Made by a program: the position numbers and the translations under genes. From Streptosporangiales bacterium (GTDB taxonomy: Bacteria; Actinomycetota; Actinomycetes; Streptosporangiales; WHSR01), in NCBI GenBank assembly GCA_009379995.1, contig WHSR01000056.1, forward strand, positions 1-37,449: a DNA stretch of 37,449 bases, in the 5' to 3' direction. Within the stretch, counting starts at the first letter, position 1. Each line of letters opens with the position of its first letter. The notes under the pieces are model-generated. The model was not told the DNA's origin and ran no database searches. It saw nothing but the letters and a program-made list of their open reading frames with translations. Positions 24,799 through 33,098 of the stretch are shown here, piece after piece.

Positions 24799-25225
24799 GG
24801 GCGTCGGTCACCTGTGCGGGCAGATTTCCCGCGACGATGTCGGCGAGGGTCGTCGTCTCCAGAATGCTCCGCACGGCACCGCGGGTTGCCAGCCAGACGT
24901 CGCGCAGCGCGGCAGCCGGCTCCGGGTAGACGAGCCCTTCGGGCGGAATTCCCCGCACATCCACGAGCGGACCCTCGACGGCACGGATCACATCGGCGAC
25001 GCGGATGTCGGCCGCGGGACGGGCCAACCAATAGCCGCCGTCGGCCCCGCGGCGGCTTTCGACGAGTTTGCCGATGCGTAGGTCGGCCAGGATGTTGAGC
25101 AAGAACCGCCACGGGATCTTCTGGCGCTCGACGATGCCCTCGGCCTTCATCGGCATGCCCGGCGAGGCGCTGGCGAGTTCGATCATCGCGCGCACCGCGT
25201 AGTCGCTCTTGGCTGTCACCCGCAT
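24767..25225 (-). CDS. Rrf2-family transcriptional regulator (copy 1)
   Basis: A 152-residue Rrf2 regulator with the winged helix 'MRVTAKSDYAVRAMIELA', 'IPWRFLLNILADLR' and the wing 'ESRRGADGGYWLARP', then 'ADVIRAVEGPLVDVRG'. It has no cysteines, so it cannot hold an iron-sulfur cluster as IscR or NsrR do, and resembles the cysteine-metabolism (CymR) branch instead. It is divergent from the GH4 glycosidase by 60 bases and is clearly paralogous to the Rrf2 gene at 26724. Target unknown. Confidence 0.9.
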   Translation of the reverse strand: MRVTAKSDYAVRAMIELASASPGMPMKAEGIVERQKIPWRFLLNILADLRIGKLVESRRGADGGYWLARPAADIRVADVIRAVEGPLVDVRGIPPEGLVYPEPAAALRDVWLATRGAVRSILETTTLADIVAGNLPAQVTDALTLPGALEQR

Positions 25226-25285
25226 GCCTTCTAGTGTGCCGCAGGGGCCGGCCGTCCCCGCGAACAGGAGGAGGTAGCCGCAGCG

Positions 25286-26656
25286 ATGGGCAGCCACAAG
25301 CTCGCGCTCGTGGGCGGCGGGGGCGTACGAGGCCCGTTGTTCGTCGAGGCGGCGGCCCGGCGGGCCGACGTCCTGGGTCTGCAGGAGATCGTCCTGCTCG
25401 ACGTCGACCCGGACAAGCTTCGGCTGCTCGGCCCGGTGGCTGCGCACCTGGCCCGCGACCACTCCAACCTGCGGGTCGTCACGGCTACCGATCCGCGGCA
25501 AGCGCTGGAGGGAGCCGACTTCGTGGTGACCACCGTCCGCGTCGGCGGGGACGCGGGCCGGGTCGCCGACGAACGCATCGCCCTGCGACACGGCGTGCTC
25601 GGCCAGGAGACGACCGGTGCGGGCGGGTTCGCCATGGCGATGCGCACGGTGCCGGCGGTGCTCGGGTACGCCGAGCTGGCCGCCCAGGTCAGCCCGCAGG
25701 CCTGGCTGTTCAACTTCACCAACCCGGCCGGCCTGGTCACCCAGGCCCTCCACGACGCCGGCCACCGCAGGACCGTCGGCATCTGCGACAGCGCCAACCT
25801 CGCGCAGCACGCGGTGGCCGCCCACCACGGCGTGCGCCCGGACGACCTGCGGCCCGAGGTGTTCGGTCTCAATCACCTCTCCTGGACCCGCGCCGTCCGC
25901 GACCGGCAGGGCCGCGACCTCCTCGCCCCGCTGTTGACCGACCCTGGTTTCCGGGCGGCGACGCTCCAGCGGTTCTTCCCTGTCGAGCTGGTCGAGCTCG
26001 TCGGCATGTGGATCAACGAGTACCTCTATTACTACTACTTCGCCGAGCAGGCCCTGGAGAGCGTCGGCGCCCAGCGGACCACCCGTGGCGAGGAGGTCGC
26101 CGAGCGCAACCGGGACCTGCTGCGCAGGCTGGCCGAGGTCGACCCGGCCCGCCGGCCGGCGGAGGCGGTGGCCGCCTACCGCGCCTACGAAGCCGGGCGG
26201 CGTTCGACGTACATGCACTATGCCGAGCCCGAATCCCCGGCCCCGGCCGAGGAGCGCACGCTCGGTGAAGGGAGCGAAGGGTACGCCGGCGTCGCGCTCG
26301 ACCTCGCCGAGGCCCTGGTCGGCGGCGGCCCTGCCCGCTACACGGCGGCGAACGTGCCCAGCGCCGGCTGCCTCGCCGATCTCGAGCCGACCGACGTCGC
26401 GGAGATCAGCGTCGTCGCCGACGCCGACGGTGTGCGACCGCTGCCCATCGGAACGGTGCCCGCGCCGCAGGCCGGCCTCATGCGAGCGGTGAAACTGTTC
26501 GAGCGCCTGGCGGTGCAGGCAGTCATGTCCCGGTCCCGGCGCCGAGCCGTGCAGGCGCTGATGGCCCACCCGCTGGTGGTGTCCTACTCCCGCGCCGCGG
26601 CGCTGGTCGACGACTACCTGGTCGCCCACCGTGAACACGTAGGTGAGTGGACGTAA
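25286..26656 (+). CDS. GH4 family 6-phospho-beta-glucosidase-like enzyme
   Basis: A 456-residue glycoside hydrolase family 4 protein, which cleaves (phospho)glycosides by an NAD- and Mn-dependent redox-elimination mechanism. Visible are the Rossmann start 'LALVGGGGVRGPLFVEAA', 'ADFVVTTVRVGGDAGRVADE', 'NFTNPAGLVTQAL', the metal-binding Cys in 'GICDSANL' and His in 'FGLNHLSW', and the C-terminal 'NVPSAGCLADLEPTDVAE' segment. No sugar-phosphotransferase or ABC genes lie nearby, so the substrate source is unclear. It is bracketed by two Rrf2 regulators, which probably control it. Confidence 0.9.
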   Translation: MGSHKLALVGGGGVRGPLFVEAAARRADVLGLQEIVLLDVDPDKLRLLGPVAAHLARDHSNLRVVTATDPRQALEGADFVVTTVRVGGDAGRVADERIALRHGVLGQETTGAGGFAMAMRTVPAVLGYAELAAQVSPQAWLFNFTNPAGLVTQALHDAGHRRTVGICDSANLAQHAVAAHHGVRPDDLRPEVFGLNHLSWTRAVRDRQGRDLLAPLLTDPGFRAATLQRFFPVELVELVGMWINEYLYYYYFAEQALESVGAQRTTRGEEVAERNRDLLRRLAEVDPARRPAEAVAAYRAYEAGRRSTYMHYAEPESPAPAEERTLGEGSEGYAGVALDLAEALVGGGPARYTAANVPSAGCLADLEPTDVAEISVVADADGVRPLPIGTVPAPQAGLMRAVKLFERLAVQAVMSRSRRRAVQALMAHPLVVSYSRAAALVDDYLVAHREHVGEWT

Positions 26657-26723
26657 ATCCTCCTGTCATGGAAAAGGCGCGTCCGACGAGCGTTTGCACC
26701 GTCTCGACAGGAATAATCGGATC

Positions 26724-27188
26724 ATGCGCCTGTCTGCCCGTGTCGACTACGCCCTGCGCGCCGCGGCCGAGCTCGCCGCGACGGACAGCAGGGCCGTCAC
26801 GGCCGAACACCTGGCCACGACCCAGAAGATTCCCCGCAAGTTCCTCGAGAACATCCTCCTGCAGCTGCGCCGCGCCGGCCTGGTACGGAGCCTGCGCGGA
26901 GCCGAGGGCGGGTATCTGCTCGCCCGTCCGCCCGCGGAGATCAGCCTGGCCGACATCATCCGCGGCGTCGACGGCCCCCTGGCCAACGTGCGGGGTGAAC
27001 GGCCGGAGCACCTCAACTACAGCGGGACCGCACTCCCCCTCCAGCGGGTGTGGATCGCGCTGCGGGCGAGCGAGCGCGCGATCCTGGAGACGGTGACGCT
27101 GGCCGACATCGCCTCCGGTGAGCTGCCCGTGAGCGTCCGCGAGATCGCCGAAGACCCGCAGGCCTGGCTGGCCCGGCCGACCGGCTGA
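26724..27188 (+). CDS. Rrf2-family transcriptional regulator (copy 2)
   Basis: A 154-residue Rrf2 protein: 'MRLSARVDYALRAAAELA', 'IPRKFLENILLQLRRAGL', the wing 'LRGAEGGYLLARP' and 'ADIIRGVDGPLANVRG'. No cysteines. It shares the 'ILETVTLADI' region and most of the domain with copy 1, so the two are paralogues. I chose ATG 26724 because the protein starts there with the conserved helix; an upstream GTG would add an unconserved leader. It is followed by a dyad-bearing promoter and the TauE/SafE gene, suggesting control of sulfur-compound export. Confidence 0.92.
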   Translation: MRLSARVDYALRAAAELAATDSRAVTAEHLATTQKIPRKFLENILLQLRRAGLVRSLRGAEGGYLLARPPAEISLADIIRGVDGPLANVRGERPEHLNYSGTALPLQRVWIALRASERAILETVTLADIASGELPVSVREIAEDPQAWLARPTG

Positions 27189-27236
27189 CCGGCCGACCCA
27201 GCCGTTCCCCCGTCGGCGACGACATACTCTAGCTTG

Positions 27237-27270
27237 TTGACTAACTTTACTATTTTGGTATATATAGTAA
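27237..27270 (+). promoter_or_regulatory. Promoter with overlapping dyad upstream of the TauE/SafE gene
   Basis: In an AT-rich island, TTGACT (27237-27242) and TATATA (27259-27264) have -35/-10 character with a 16-base spacer. The arms TTACTAT (27247-27253) and ATAGTAA (27264-27270) form a perfect dyad with a ten-base gap lying over the spacer and -10, a good place for a repressor; the neighbouring Rrf2 protein is the obvious candidate. Confidence 0.65.
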
Positions 27271-27309
27271 TTCGATAGAAATCGTAGTCACAAGAATCTG
27301 GAGAGGCGC

Positions 27310-28201
27310 GTGCGCAGGCTCATCCTCCTCGCCATCGTTGGGCTGGCCGCCCAGTTCGTGGACGGCAGCCTCGGCATGGCCTACGGCGTCACCTCCACGA
27401 CGCTGCTGCTCACCGTCGGGGTCCTCCCGGCGACCGCCTCGCAGGTCGTCCACCTTGCCGAGGTCGGCACGACCATCGCATCAGGCGCCGCGCACTGGCG
27501 GTTCGGCAGTGTCGACTGGCGGATCGTCGCGCGCATCGCCGTCCCAGGCGCGATCGGCGCGTTTGCCGGCGCCACCGCGCTCAGTTGGCTGTCCACCGAG
27601 GTTGCCGAACCATGGATGGCCGGCATCCTGCTCGTCCTCGGCCTCTACATCCTCCTGCGCTTCACCGCCCAGCCTCCGCGCATCCGGACGAGTGTCACGC
27701 CACGGAGCAGGTTCCTCGCCCCGCTCGGCGTCTTCGCCGGCTTCATCGACGCCACCGGAGGCGGCGGCTGGGGGCCGGTCGCCACCCCCTCCCTGCTCGC
27801 GACCGGGCGCATCGAGCCCCGCAAGGTCATCGGCTCGGTCGACACCAGCGAGTTCCTCGTCGCGCTGGCGGCGAGCATCGGCTTTCTGGTCGGGCTCAGG
27901 GGGCAGGGCATCCCGTACGGCATGGTCGGCGCCCTGCTCGTCGGCGGTCTCGTCGCCGCACCGATCGCCGCCTGGCTGGTCCGCAAGATCCCGGCCCGCA
28001 TGCTCGGCGCTGCCCGTCGGAGGATTGATCATCCTGACCAACGCACGCACCATGCTCAACGGGTTCGACGTGGCCACGAACGTACGTGCGCCGGTCTACA
28101 TCGCCATCGTCATAGCCTGGGTCGTCGCCCTCGCCATCTCGCTGCGCGCGGTATTGCGCGAGCGGACCGAGGTGGCCGAGGCTGCCGAGACGATCGGATA
28201 G
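27310..28201 (+). pseudogene. TauE/SafE sulfite exporter, frameshifted
   Basis: A polytopic anion exporter of the TauE/SafE (sulfite/organosulfur) family with about eight hydrophobic helices, starting at GTG 27310 after GAGAGG. Family features are 'GLAAQFVDGSLGMAYGVTST' at the start and 'GVFAGFIDATGGGGWGPVAT' in the middle. At CCC 28013-28015 the frame slips: the first frame runs into Arg-rich nonsense, while the correct continuation 'GGLIILTNARTML' and the last two helices follow in another frame to TAG 28201. Removing one C restores a normal protein of about 296 residues. Either a recent inactivation or a sequencing error. Confidence 0.8.
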
Positions 28202-28226
28202 CGACGCTCCCTCAGAGAATGAACGC

Positions 28227-29609
28227 TCATCCAGTGGGGATGAGGGCGGCAGCGAGGCCGAGGACGGCGCACGCGCCGAGTGTGCGCAACATCGACCAAC
28301 GCAGCCGGAAGATCATGACAAGGGCCGCCGCGGTGATGACGAGGGCGACCGGCCGGACGGTTGTGGGGTCGGGTAGCTGGAAGTGGAACGGGCCCCAGTC
28401 GAGGAGGTGAGTGCTGGCAAAAAGCGTGTGCAGGGCGAAGTAGAGCGCCAGGTTGGCGATCACGCCGACGACGGCCGCAGTGATGCCGGTGAGCGCTGCG
28501 GAGATCGCCTGGTTGTGACGCAGCCGTTCGACGTGGGGGGCACCGAGGAAGATGAAGACAAAGCAGGGAACGAAGGTCACCCACGTGGTGAGCAGCGCGC
28601 CGAGCAGACCGGCGGCCCAGGGGTCGAGGGCGCCGGGGTCGCGGTAGGCGCCGACGAAAGCGACGAACTGTACCACCATGATCAGCGGGCCGGGGGTGGT
28701 CTCGGCCAGGGCGAGGCCGCGGACCATCTCGCCGGGTGACAGCCAGCCGTAGACCTCGACGGCCTGCTGGGCGACGTAGGCGAGCACCGCGTACGCGCCG
28801 CCGAACGTGACCAGCGCGGCACCGGAGAAGAACAGCCCCTGGGCGGTCAACACGCTGTCCGTTCCGATGAGCGTGGCGACGGCGAGCAGTGGAAGCCCCC
28901 ACAACAAGACGCCGACGGCCAAGACACGCAGCGCATGGCGTGCGGTGGGGGCCTCGTGGTGGAGATCGTCGTCGGCGATGAGCGGTGCCGGTCCCCCATC
29001 CCCGTCGCCATGGCCTGTACCCGTGGGCAGGGTGCGCGAGGCAAGCCGGGCGAGCAGCCACCCGACCGCGGCGGCGGCCAGAATGACGAAGGGGAACGGG
29101 ACGGCGAAGAACGCCAGGGCAACAAACCCCGCACAGGCGAGGGCGATCAGCACCGGGCGGTTCAAGGAGCGGCGGCCGACCCGCATGACCGCCTGGGCGA
29201 CGATGGCCAACACGGCGGGGGCCAGCCCGGCGAACAGCGCGCCGACCGCCGCCGTGGAGCCAAGGCCCACGTAGAGCACGGACAGCGCGAGTAGGGCGAG
29301 CACGCCGGGCAGAACGAACAGGGTGCCGGCGACCAGACCGCCGCGGGTGCCGTTGAGCAGCCACCCGATGTAGATCGCCAGCTGCTGGGCCTCGGGCCCG
29401 GGCAGCAGCATGCAGTAGTTCAGCGCGTGGTTGAACCGCCGTTGGCCGATCCACCGTCGTTCCTCCACCAGGGTGCGTTGCATGACCGCGATCTGGCCGG
29501 CGGGACCGCCGAAGGTCTGCAGCGAGATGGCGAACCAGGTGCGCACCGCCCGTCGGAAGGGCACCACGTCGCGTGCCTCGCTCGCGATCTCTCTCGGTTC
29601 GCTTCTCAT
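28227..29609 (-). CDS. chrA: Chromate efflux transporter ChrA
   Basis: A 460-residue two-domain (long-chain) chromate transporter that expels chromate from the cytoplasm. Each half shows the family repeat: 'FGGPAGQIAVMQRTLVEERR' and 'LNYCMLLPGPEAQQLAIYIG' in the first, 'FGGAYAVLAYVAQQAVEVYG' with 'GLALAETTPGPLIMVVQFVA' in the second. About 11 membrane helices can be traced; a His/Asp/Gly-rich loop separates the halves (residues 190-225). It follows chrB with a four-base overlap, forming a chromate-resistance operon. Confidence 0.95.
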   Translation of the reverse strand: MRSEPREIASEARDVVPFRRAVRTWFAISLQTFGGPAGQIAVMQRTLVEERRWIGQRRFNHALNYCMLLPGPEAQQLAIYIGWLLNGTRGGLVAGTLFVLPGVLALLALSVLYVGLGSTAAVGALFAGLAPAVLAIVAQAVMRVGRRSLNRPVLIALACAGFVALAFFAVPFPFVILAAAAVGWLLARLASRTLPTGTGHGDGDGGPAPLIADDDLHHEAPTARHALRVLAVGVLLWGLPLLAVATLIGTDSVLTAQGLFFSGAALVTFGGAYAVLAYVAQQAVEVYGWLSPGEMVRGLALAETTPGPLIMVVQFVAFVGAYRDPGALDPWAAGLLGALLTTWVTFVPCFVFIFLGAPHVERLRHNQAISAALTGITAAVVGVIANLALYFALHTLFASTHLLDWGPFHFQLPDPTTVRPVALVITAAALVMIFRLRWSMLRTLGACAVLGLAAALIPTG

Positions 29610-30037
29610 GCGGGGTCCCGCCCCAGCAGGGTGGCGCGGCGGTGGTACTCGTACAGACCGTCGAACAGCGGCCCGGTGAGATCCAGGACTCGCCCGTCGT
29701 CGCAGATCATGGAAAGGCCGCGCAGGGCGACGTCGAAGCCGGGCGCCTCGGGGGCGTCGTAGCGCTCGTCGTCCAGGTCGGCCTCGTGCACGATCTCGGC
29801 GATGTGCCACAGCACCGGGTCGGTGAGGTCGTAACGACGCAGGATCGTCTCGAAGCTGCACTCGCCGCCGTGGTGGCCGAGCTCCACGCCGCGCATGTCG
29901 AAGGGCGTCGCGTCGGACGGTACGTCGGCAGGGTCGGTGACGAACACGAACGCCGCATCGGGATCGATGTGGCGGCGGATAAGCCAGGCGCAGGCGGCCC
30001 GGTCGATGTGCACACCGGCGCGGGTGGCCCACCTCAT
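29606..30037 (-). CDS. chrB: ChrB C-terminal domain protein
   Basis: A 143-residue protein equal to the C-terminal half of ChrB, the chromate-sensing regulator/resistance factor. The family features are 'AGVHIDRAACAWLIRRHIDP' at the start, 'PFDMRGVELGHHGGECSFET' in the middle, and 'LHWIAEIVHEADL'-like residues near 75-95. Here the halves of ChrB are separate genes that overlap by four bases (ATGA), which implies coupled translation and probably assembly into one unit. The His/Cys cluster GHHGGEC could bind metal. Confidence 0.9.
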   Translation of the reverse strand: MRWATRAGVHIDRAACAWLIRRHIDPDAAFVFVTDPADVPSDATPFDMRGVELGHHGGECSFETILRRYDLTDPVLWHIAEIVHEADLDDERYDAPEAPGFDVALRGLSMICDDGRVLDLTGPLFDGLYEYHRRATLLGRDPA

Positions 30038-30579
30038 GTCGGCTCCTCCTCGACGACCTCGACGACCTCGACGGTCTCCTCGTCTTCCTCGCAGGTGTCG
30101 TGACGGGAGGCCGCGACGAGCGTCTGCACAGCGGCACGGGCCGCCTCGTGCTCGGGCGGCGGGAAGTAGTCCCGGCGGCGGATGCGGCGAAGCTCACCAC
30201 GCAGCCGGCGCACCAGCCGTGCTCGTCCCCCCGCCTCCAGGCGTTCACCCTCGGCGGCCGCGGCGGTGATCGCCCGGTACTCACGGGCCCGCGCCGCCGC
30301 CATGCTTGCGGCAAGCTCCCGCTCCTGCGCCCGGTTGGCTGGGCGGGACAGCCATACCATTGCCTGCCCGCCCGCCTCGCCGATCTCCTCGGCGATCCAG
30401 TCGATCTGCTCGCGGGTACGCGCATCTGCGGGCAGGGCGACCAGCCCCTCGCCGAGTTGGGCCACCCCGAGCCGTTTCAGCTTTCGCCATACCGTGATCC
30501 GCGGGGTCGACGGCTCCCTCGGCAGCCGGTAGGACAGCAGCACCCACTCCCCCGGTCCATCCGCCGACCGTCGATCCAT
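30034..30579 (-). CDS. chrB: ChrB N-terminal domain protein
   Basis: A 181-residue protein equal to the N-terminal half of ChrB. It shows 'WVLLSYRLPREPSTPRITVW', 'RKLKRLGVAQLGEGLVALPA' and 'IDWIAEEIGEAGGQAMVWL', followed by an Arg/Ala-rich helix. ATG 30579 is preceded by AGGGGG; a TTG at 30609 would place the start inside the operator palindrome, which is less likely. The C-terminal end is Glu/Val-rich (EEDEETVEVV). In characterised systems ChrB controls chrA expression in response to chromate, and the palindrome just upstream is its probable operator. Confidence 0.88.
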   Translation of the reverse strand: MDRRSADGPGEWVLLSYRLPREPSTPRITVWRKLKRLGVAQLGEGLVALPADARTREQIDWIAEEIGEAGGQAMVWLSRPANRAQERELAASMAAARAREYRAITAAAAEGERLEAGGRARLVRRLRGELRRIRRRDYFPPPEHEAARAAVQTLVAASRHDTCEEDEETVEVVEVVEEEPT

Positions 30580-30603
30580 GATCCACACACCCCCTGGGCT
30601 CTG

Positions 30604-30636
30604 ATGCAACCACAGTTACGGTAACCGTGGTTGCAT
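30604..30636. promoter_or_regulatory. 33-bp palindromic operator upstream of chrB
   Basis: ATGCAACCAC and GTGGTTGCAT form perfect 10-bp outer arms around a near-symmetric centre (AGTTACGGTAACC). A TTGAAT on the minus strand (30640-30635) could be the -35, so the dyad covers the promoter of the chromate operon; a regulator-binding site is the natural reading. Confidence 0.75.
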
Positions 30637-30669
30637 TCAATTGTCGAGCCGAGGTCGGGATACCCGCGG

Positions 30670-31770
30670 TCAGGCAACGGTGACGGGGTGGCGCACGACC
30701 GCTCCGAAGAGGTACCCGAGCCTGTTGAACGGGGTCTGGGCCGGCTGCGTGTTCCCTGACTCGTCCGTCGCCCGAGCCATCAGGACCCCCCGGCCAGGCC
30801 GTTCCGGTCGCCAGGTGATCTCCCAGCCCGTCCAGCCGTGGCCGGACCACGACCGGCCGCGCAGCCGGTACGTACGCCCGGCATGCAGCCGAGCCTCGTT
30901 CCACGGCGAGATCAGCGGCCGGTCGGAGACCTCGATGTCACCCACCCACTTGATGGAGGCGACGTCGACCCAGGACGGCACGACTAGCCGTACCGGAAAC
31001 CCGTGGTCGGGCGGCAGCGGGTGGCCGTTCATCTCGTACGCCAGCAGCACGTCCTGCAGCGCCTTGACCACCGGCAGAGGCCGCCGCACCCGCCCGTGGT
31101 TCACCCCCTCGTCGACGAAGTCCGGGTCCAACCCTCGCGGCAGCACGTCCACCGCCGACTCGGTCAGGCCGGCCCGTTCCAGGACCGTTGCCAGAGGTAC
31201 GCCCCGCCAGCGGGCCACCCCTACCCCGCCGAGGCGCCACGGGGTGCCGGGCACCGACATGTCCTGCTGGCCGCGAAGAAGCTGCGCCCGTTGCCGGCAC
31301 ACTCCACGAACGCGAACAGCGACACCGGCATGACCAGCAGGTCCTCTAGCCGAACTCGACGGCCCGGACGGGGCTCGGCGCGCCGTGCAGCCCGAACCGA
31401 ACAGGCGCAGCCGCCACGTCCGTACGTCGATCAACGGCGTCTCGGTGTGGTCACGCACGAAGAAGCGGTCGTTGGGTACGTGGTAGCCCTGCCCGCGCAT
31501 CGCCTCCCACCGCATCTCGGCGTTGGACTCGTGCACTACGAACAGCTCCGGCGGCAGCGGCTTGATGATCGGACCGTCGCCCGGCCCTCTCCGCGAAGGA
31601 ACCCTCGCCCCGTTCGGCCCGTGAAGCCAGGGAGCGACCAGACCCGTCCCGGCCGACAGCCGCAGCCATTCACGGCGCGACATCGCCTCCCCGCCGGCAC
31701 GCCCCGCCAGCCACCACGCGATCCTCGTTCGGTCGTAGGTGGCCTCGTCCAGCAGCTCGTCGCGGTCCAT
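30670..31770 (-). CDS. Sulfite-oxidase-like molybdopterin oxidoreductase with scrambled active-site frame
   Basis: A 366-residue, Tat-exported (SRREWLRLSAG, about residues 31-41) molybdopterin enzyme of the sulfite oxidase family. Family features are 'FFVRDHTETPLIDVRTWRL', 'VARWRGVPLATVLERAG', 'GFPVRLVVPSWVDVASIKWV' and the C-terminal Ig-like domain. Residues about 127-167 do not fit the family. The expected sequence, including the Mo-ligand motif ECAGNGR, is encoded in other frames at 31284-31304, and three single-base losses near 31390, 31346 and 31271 explain the jump out and back. As read, the enzyme lacks its molybdenum site. Confidence 0.8.
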   Translation of the reverse strand: MDRDELLDEATYDRTRIAWWLAGRAGGEAMSRREWLRLSAGTGLVAPWLHGPNGARVPSRRGPGDGPIIKPLPPELFVVHESNAEMRWEAMRGQGYHVPNDRFFVRDHTETPLIDVRTWRLRLFGSGCTARRAPSGPSSSARGPAGHAGVAVRVRGVCRQRAQLLRGQQDMSVPGTPWRLGGVGVARWRGVPLATVLERAGLTESAVDVLPRGLDPDFVDEGVNHGRVRRPLPVVKALQDVLLAYEMNGHPLPPDHGFPVRLVVPSWVDVASIKWVGDIEVSDRPLISPWNEARLHAGRTYRLRGRSWSGHGWTGWEITWRPERPGRGVLMARATDESGNTQPAQTPFNRLGYLFGAVVRHPVTVA

Positions 31771-31890
31771 GCCATCACTTTCACCCTCGGTTACTCGATT
31801 TTGTCTACCGGCTTAACGTCGGCAAGGCGTCCATGGCGAGGCCTGACATGCGCAGGAGTACGTCGTGACCAGGAAGCCATCCTCGGGGCG

Positions 31891-32850
31891 TCACCGCATG
31901 GTCTGCAGGTCCAGCTTCTCCTTGAGGAGCCCCTGCCGGTGCATCAGGTCGGCGACCCGCTGCAGCCGGGTGAGGTTCAACGACGTCGGGAACGCCCCGA
32001 TGGTGATGGTCGAGGCCGTCTTGCGGTCGATCTTGGCGTAGGTCGGTAGGACCTCCTCGACGTTCCTCCGCTCGGCGGCCAGAGCCTGCGCCCTTTGCAT
32101 GGCCCGACGGAACGCGGCCGAGGTCTTCGGGTTTTGCTTCGCGAACTTCTCGGTGCTGAAGTAGCCGCCGATCGGGAAGTCGGCGGTCGGCCCCGTCGCG
32201 TTGTCCATCACCACGCGCGCGCCGAGCTCCTGCTGTGCATGGCTGGTGAACGGCTCCACCATGAACGCCGCGTCGATGGACCCGTTCTGCAGAGCCGGCT
32301 CCAGTTCGGGGAACGGGATCTCGGTGTACCTGAGCGACCCGGGATCCACCCCCTCGGTCTTGATCACCTCGTTCGTGGTCAGCGTCGAGATGTTGTCCTT
32401 GATGTTCACCGCGAGCGTCTTGCCGGCGAGGTCCCGGGGGGAACGGATCGGCGAGTTCGGCATCGTCACGATGACGAACACGCCGGGCTTGCTCTGGTAC
32501 CCCTCCGCCTGGACGCGCAGCTTCGCCGAACCGTCCGCGTGCGCCATGAAGTAGTTGACGTAGTTGCCGAAGGCGAAGTCGAGCTTCCCCTCCTTGAGCA
32601 TCGGGAGAGCCTCGGTGCTCTGCTCCAGCATCACGGGCTCCACGGTGAGCCCCTCGGCCGCGAAGACCCCCTTCTTGATCCCGACGTACACGGGCGCGGT
32701 GTCGATGATGGGGAGCACCCCGATCTTGATCTTGGTCTTCTCCAGATCGCCGGACTCGGCGGCCGACGACCCCAGACCGTCACAGCCGGTGGCGAGGTAC
32801 ACCACGAGAAGGCTTATGGCGGAGGCCAAGCGGACGAGACCGCACCTCAT
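31891..32850 (-). CDS. NitT/TauT-type ABC substrate-binding lipoprotein
   Basis: A 319-residue exported lipoprotein with a hydrophobic signal and lipobox ATGC (Cys23). The mature part is the NMT1/THI5 or SsuA/TauA-type binding fold for sulfonates, nitrate or pyrimidine precursors: 'KIGVLPIIDTAPVYVGIKKG', 'MLKEGKLDFAFGNYVNYF', 'DLAGKTLAVNIKDNISTL' and 'GSIDAAFMVEPFTSHAQQE'. The ATG follows AGGGA. No permease or ATPase gene accompanies it, so it is an orphan that must use a transporter elsewhere. A sulfonate or sulfur-compound ligand would fit the neighbouring genes but is inference. Confidence 0.9.
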   Translation of the reverse strand: MRCGLVRLASAISLLVVYLATGCDGLGSSAAESGDLEKTKIKIGVLPIIDTAPVYVGIKKGVFAAEGLTVEPVMLEQSTEALPMLKEGKLDFAFGNYVNYFMAHADGSAKLRVQAEGYQSKPGVFVIVTMPNSPIRSPRDLAGKTLAVNIKDNISTLTTNEVIKTEGVDPGSLRYTEIPFPELEPALQNGSIDAAFMVEPFTSHAQQELGARVVMDNATGPTADFPIGGYFSTEKFAKQNPKTSAAFRRAMQRAQALAAERRNVEEVLPTYAKIDRKTASTITIGAFPTSLNLTRLQRVADLMHRQGLLKEKLDLQTMR

Positions 32851-33098
32851 GACGACAGCTCCCTAGCCGATACGGACAAAAGGTGTAAAGCTCATATAAC
32901 TTCTTAATAGGGAAAACACCCCGTACGGGGCCGGACAAATATTTAGTATTGGTAACTCAATGGTAACTCTTGGCTGACTCTGTACGGATGTGTTCCAATA
33001 CGCATCATCTGGATGGGAGGGCAACGGTCCAGGCCATCGTAGGAACGGAGCCTGCGCCCCATTACCAGGACCTCTGGTGACAACGGGGAGAGTTTGTA
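32851..33098. promoter_or_regulatory. Divergent control region between lipoprotein and conservon operon
   Basis: This 248-base gap is unusually AT-rich for the window. It contains a perfect 12-bp palindrome CCCCGTACGGGG (32919-32930) and an exact direct repeat TGGTAACTC at 32950-32958 and 32961-32969, one helical turn apart. Minus-strand TTATAT near 32895 is a plausible -10 for the lipoprotein. The regulators are unknown. Confidence 0.55.

Noticed and set aside
32095..32907. Plus-strand frame of 270 codons over the lipoprotein gene
   Set aside because: The minus strand encodes a complete lipoprotein with signal peptide and lipobox; the plus frame is its shadow.
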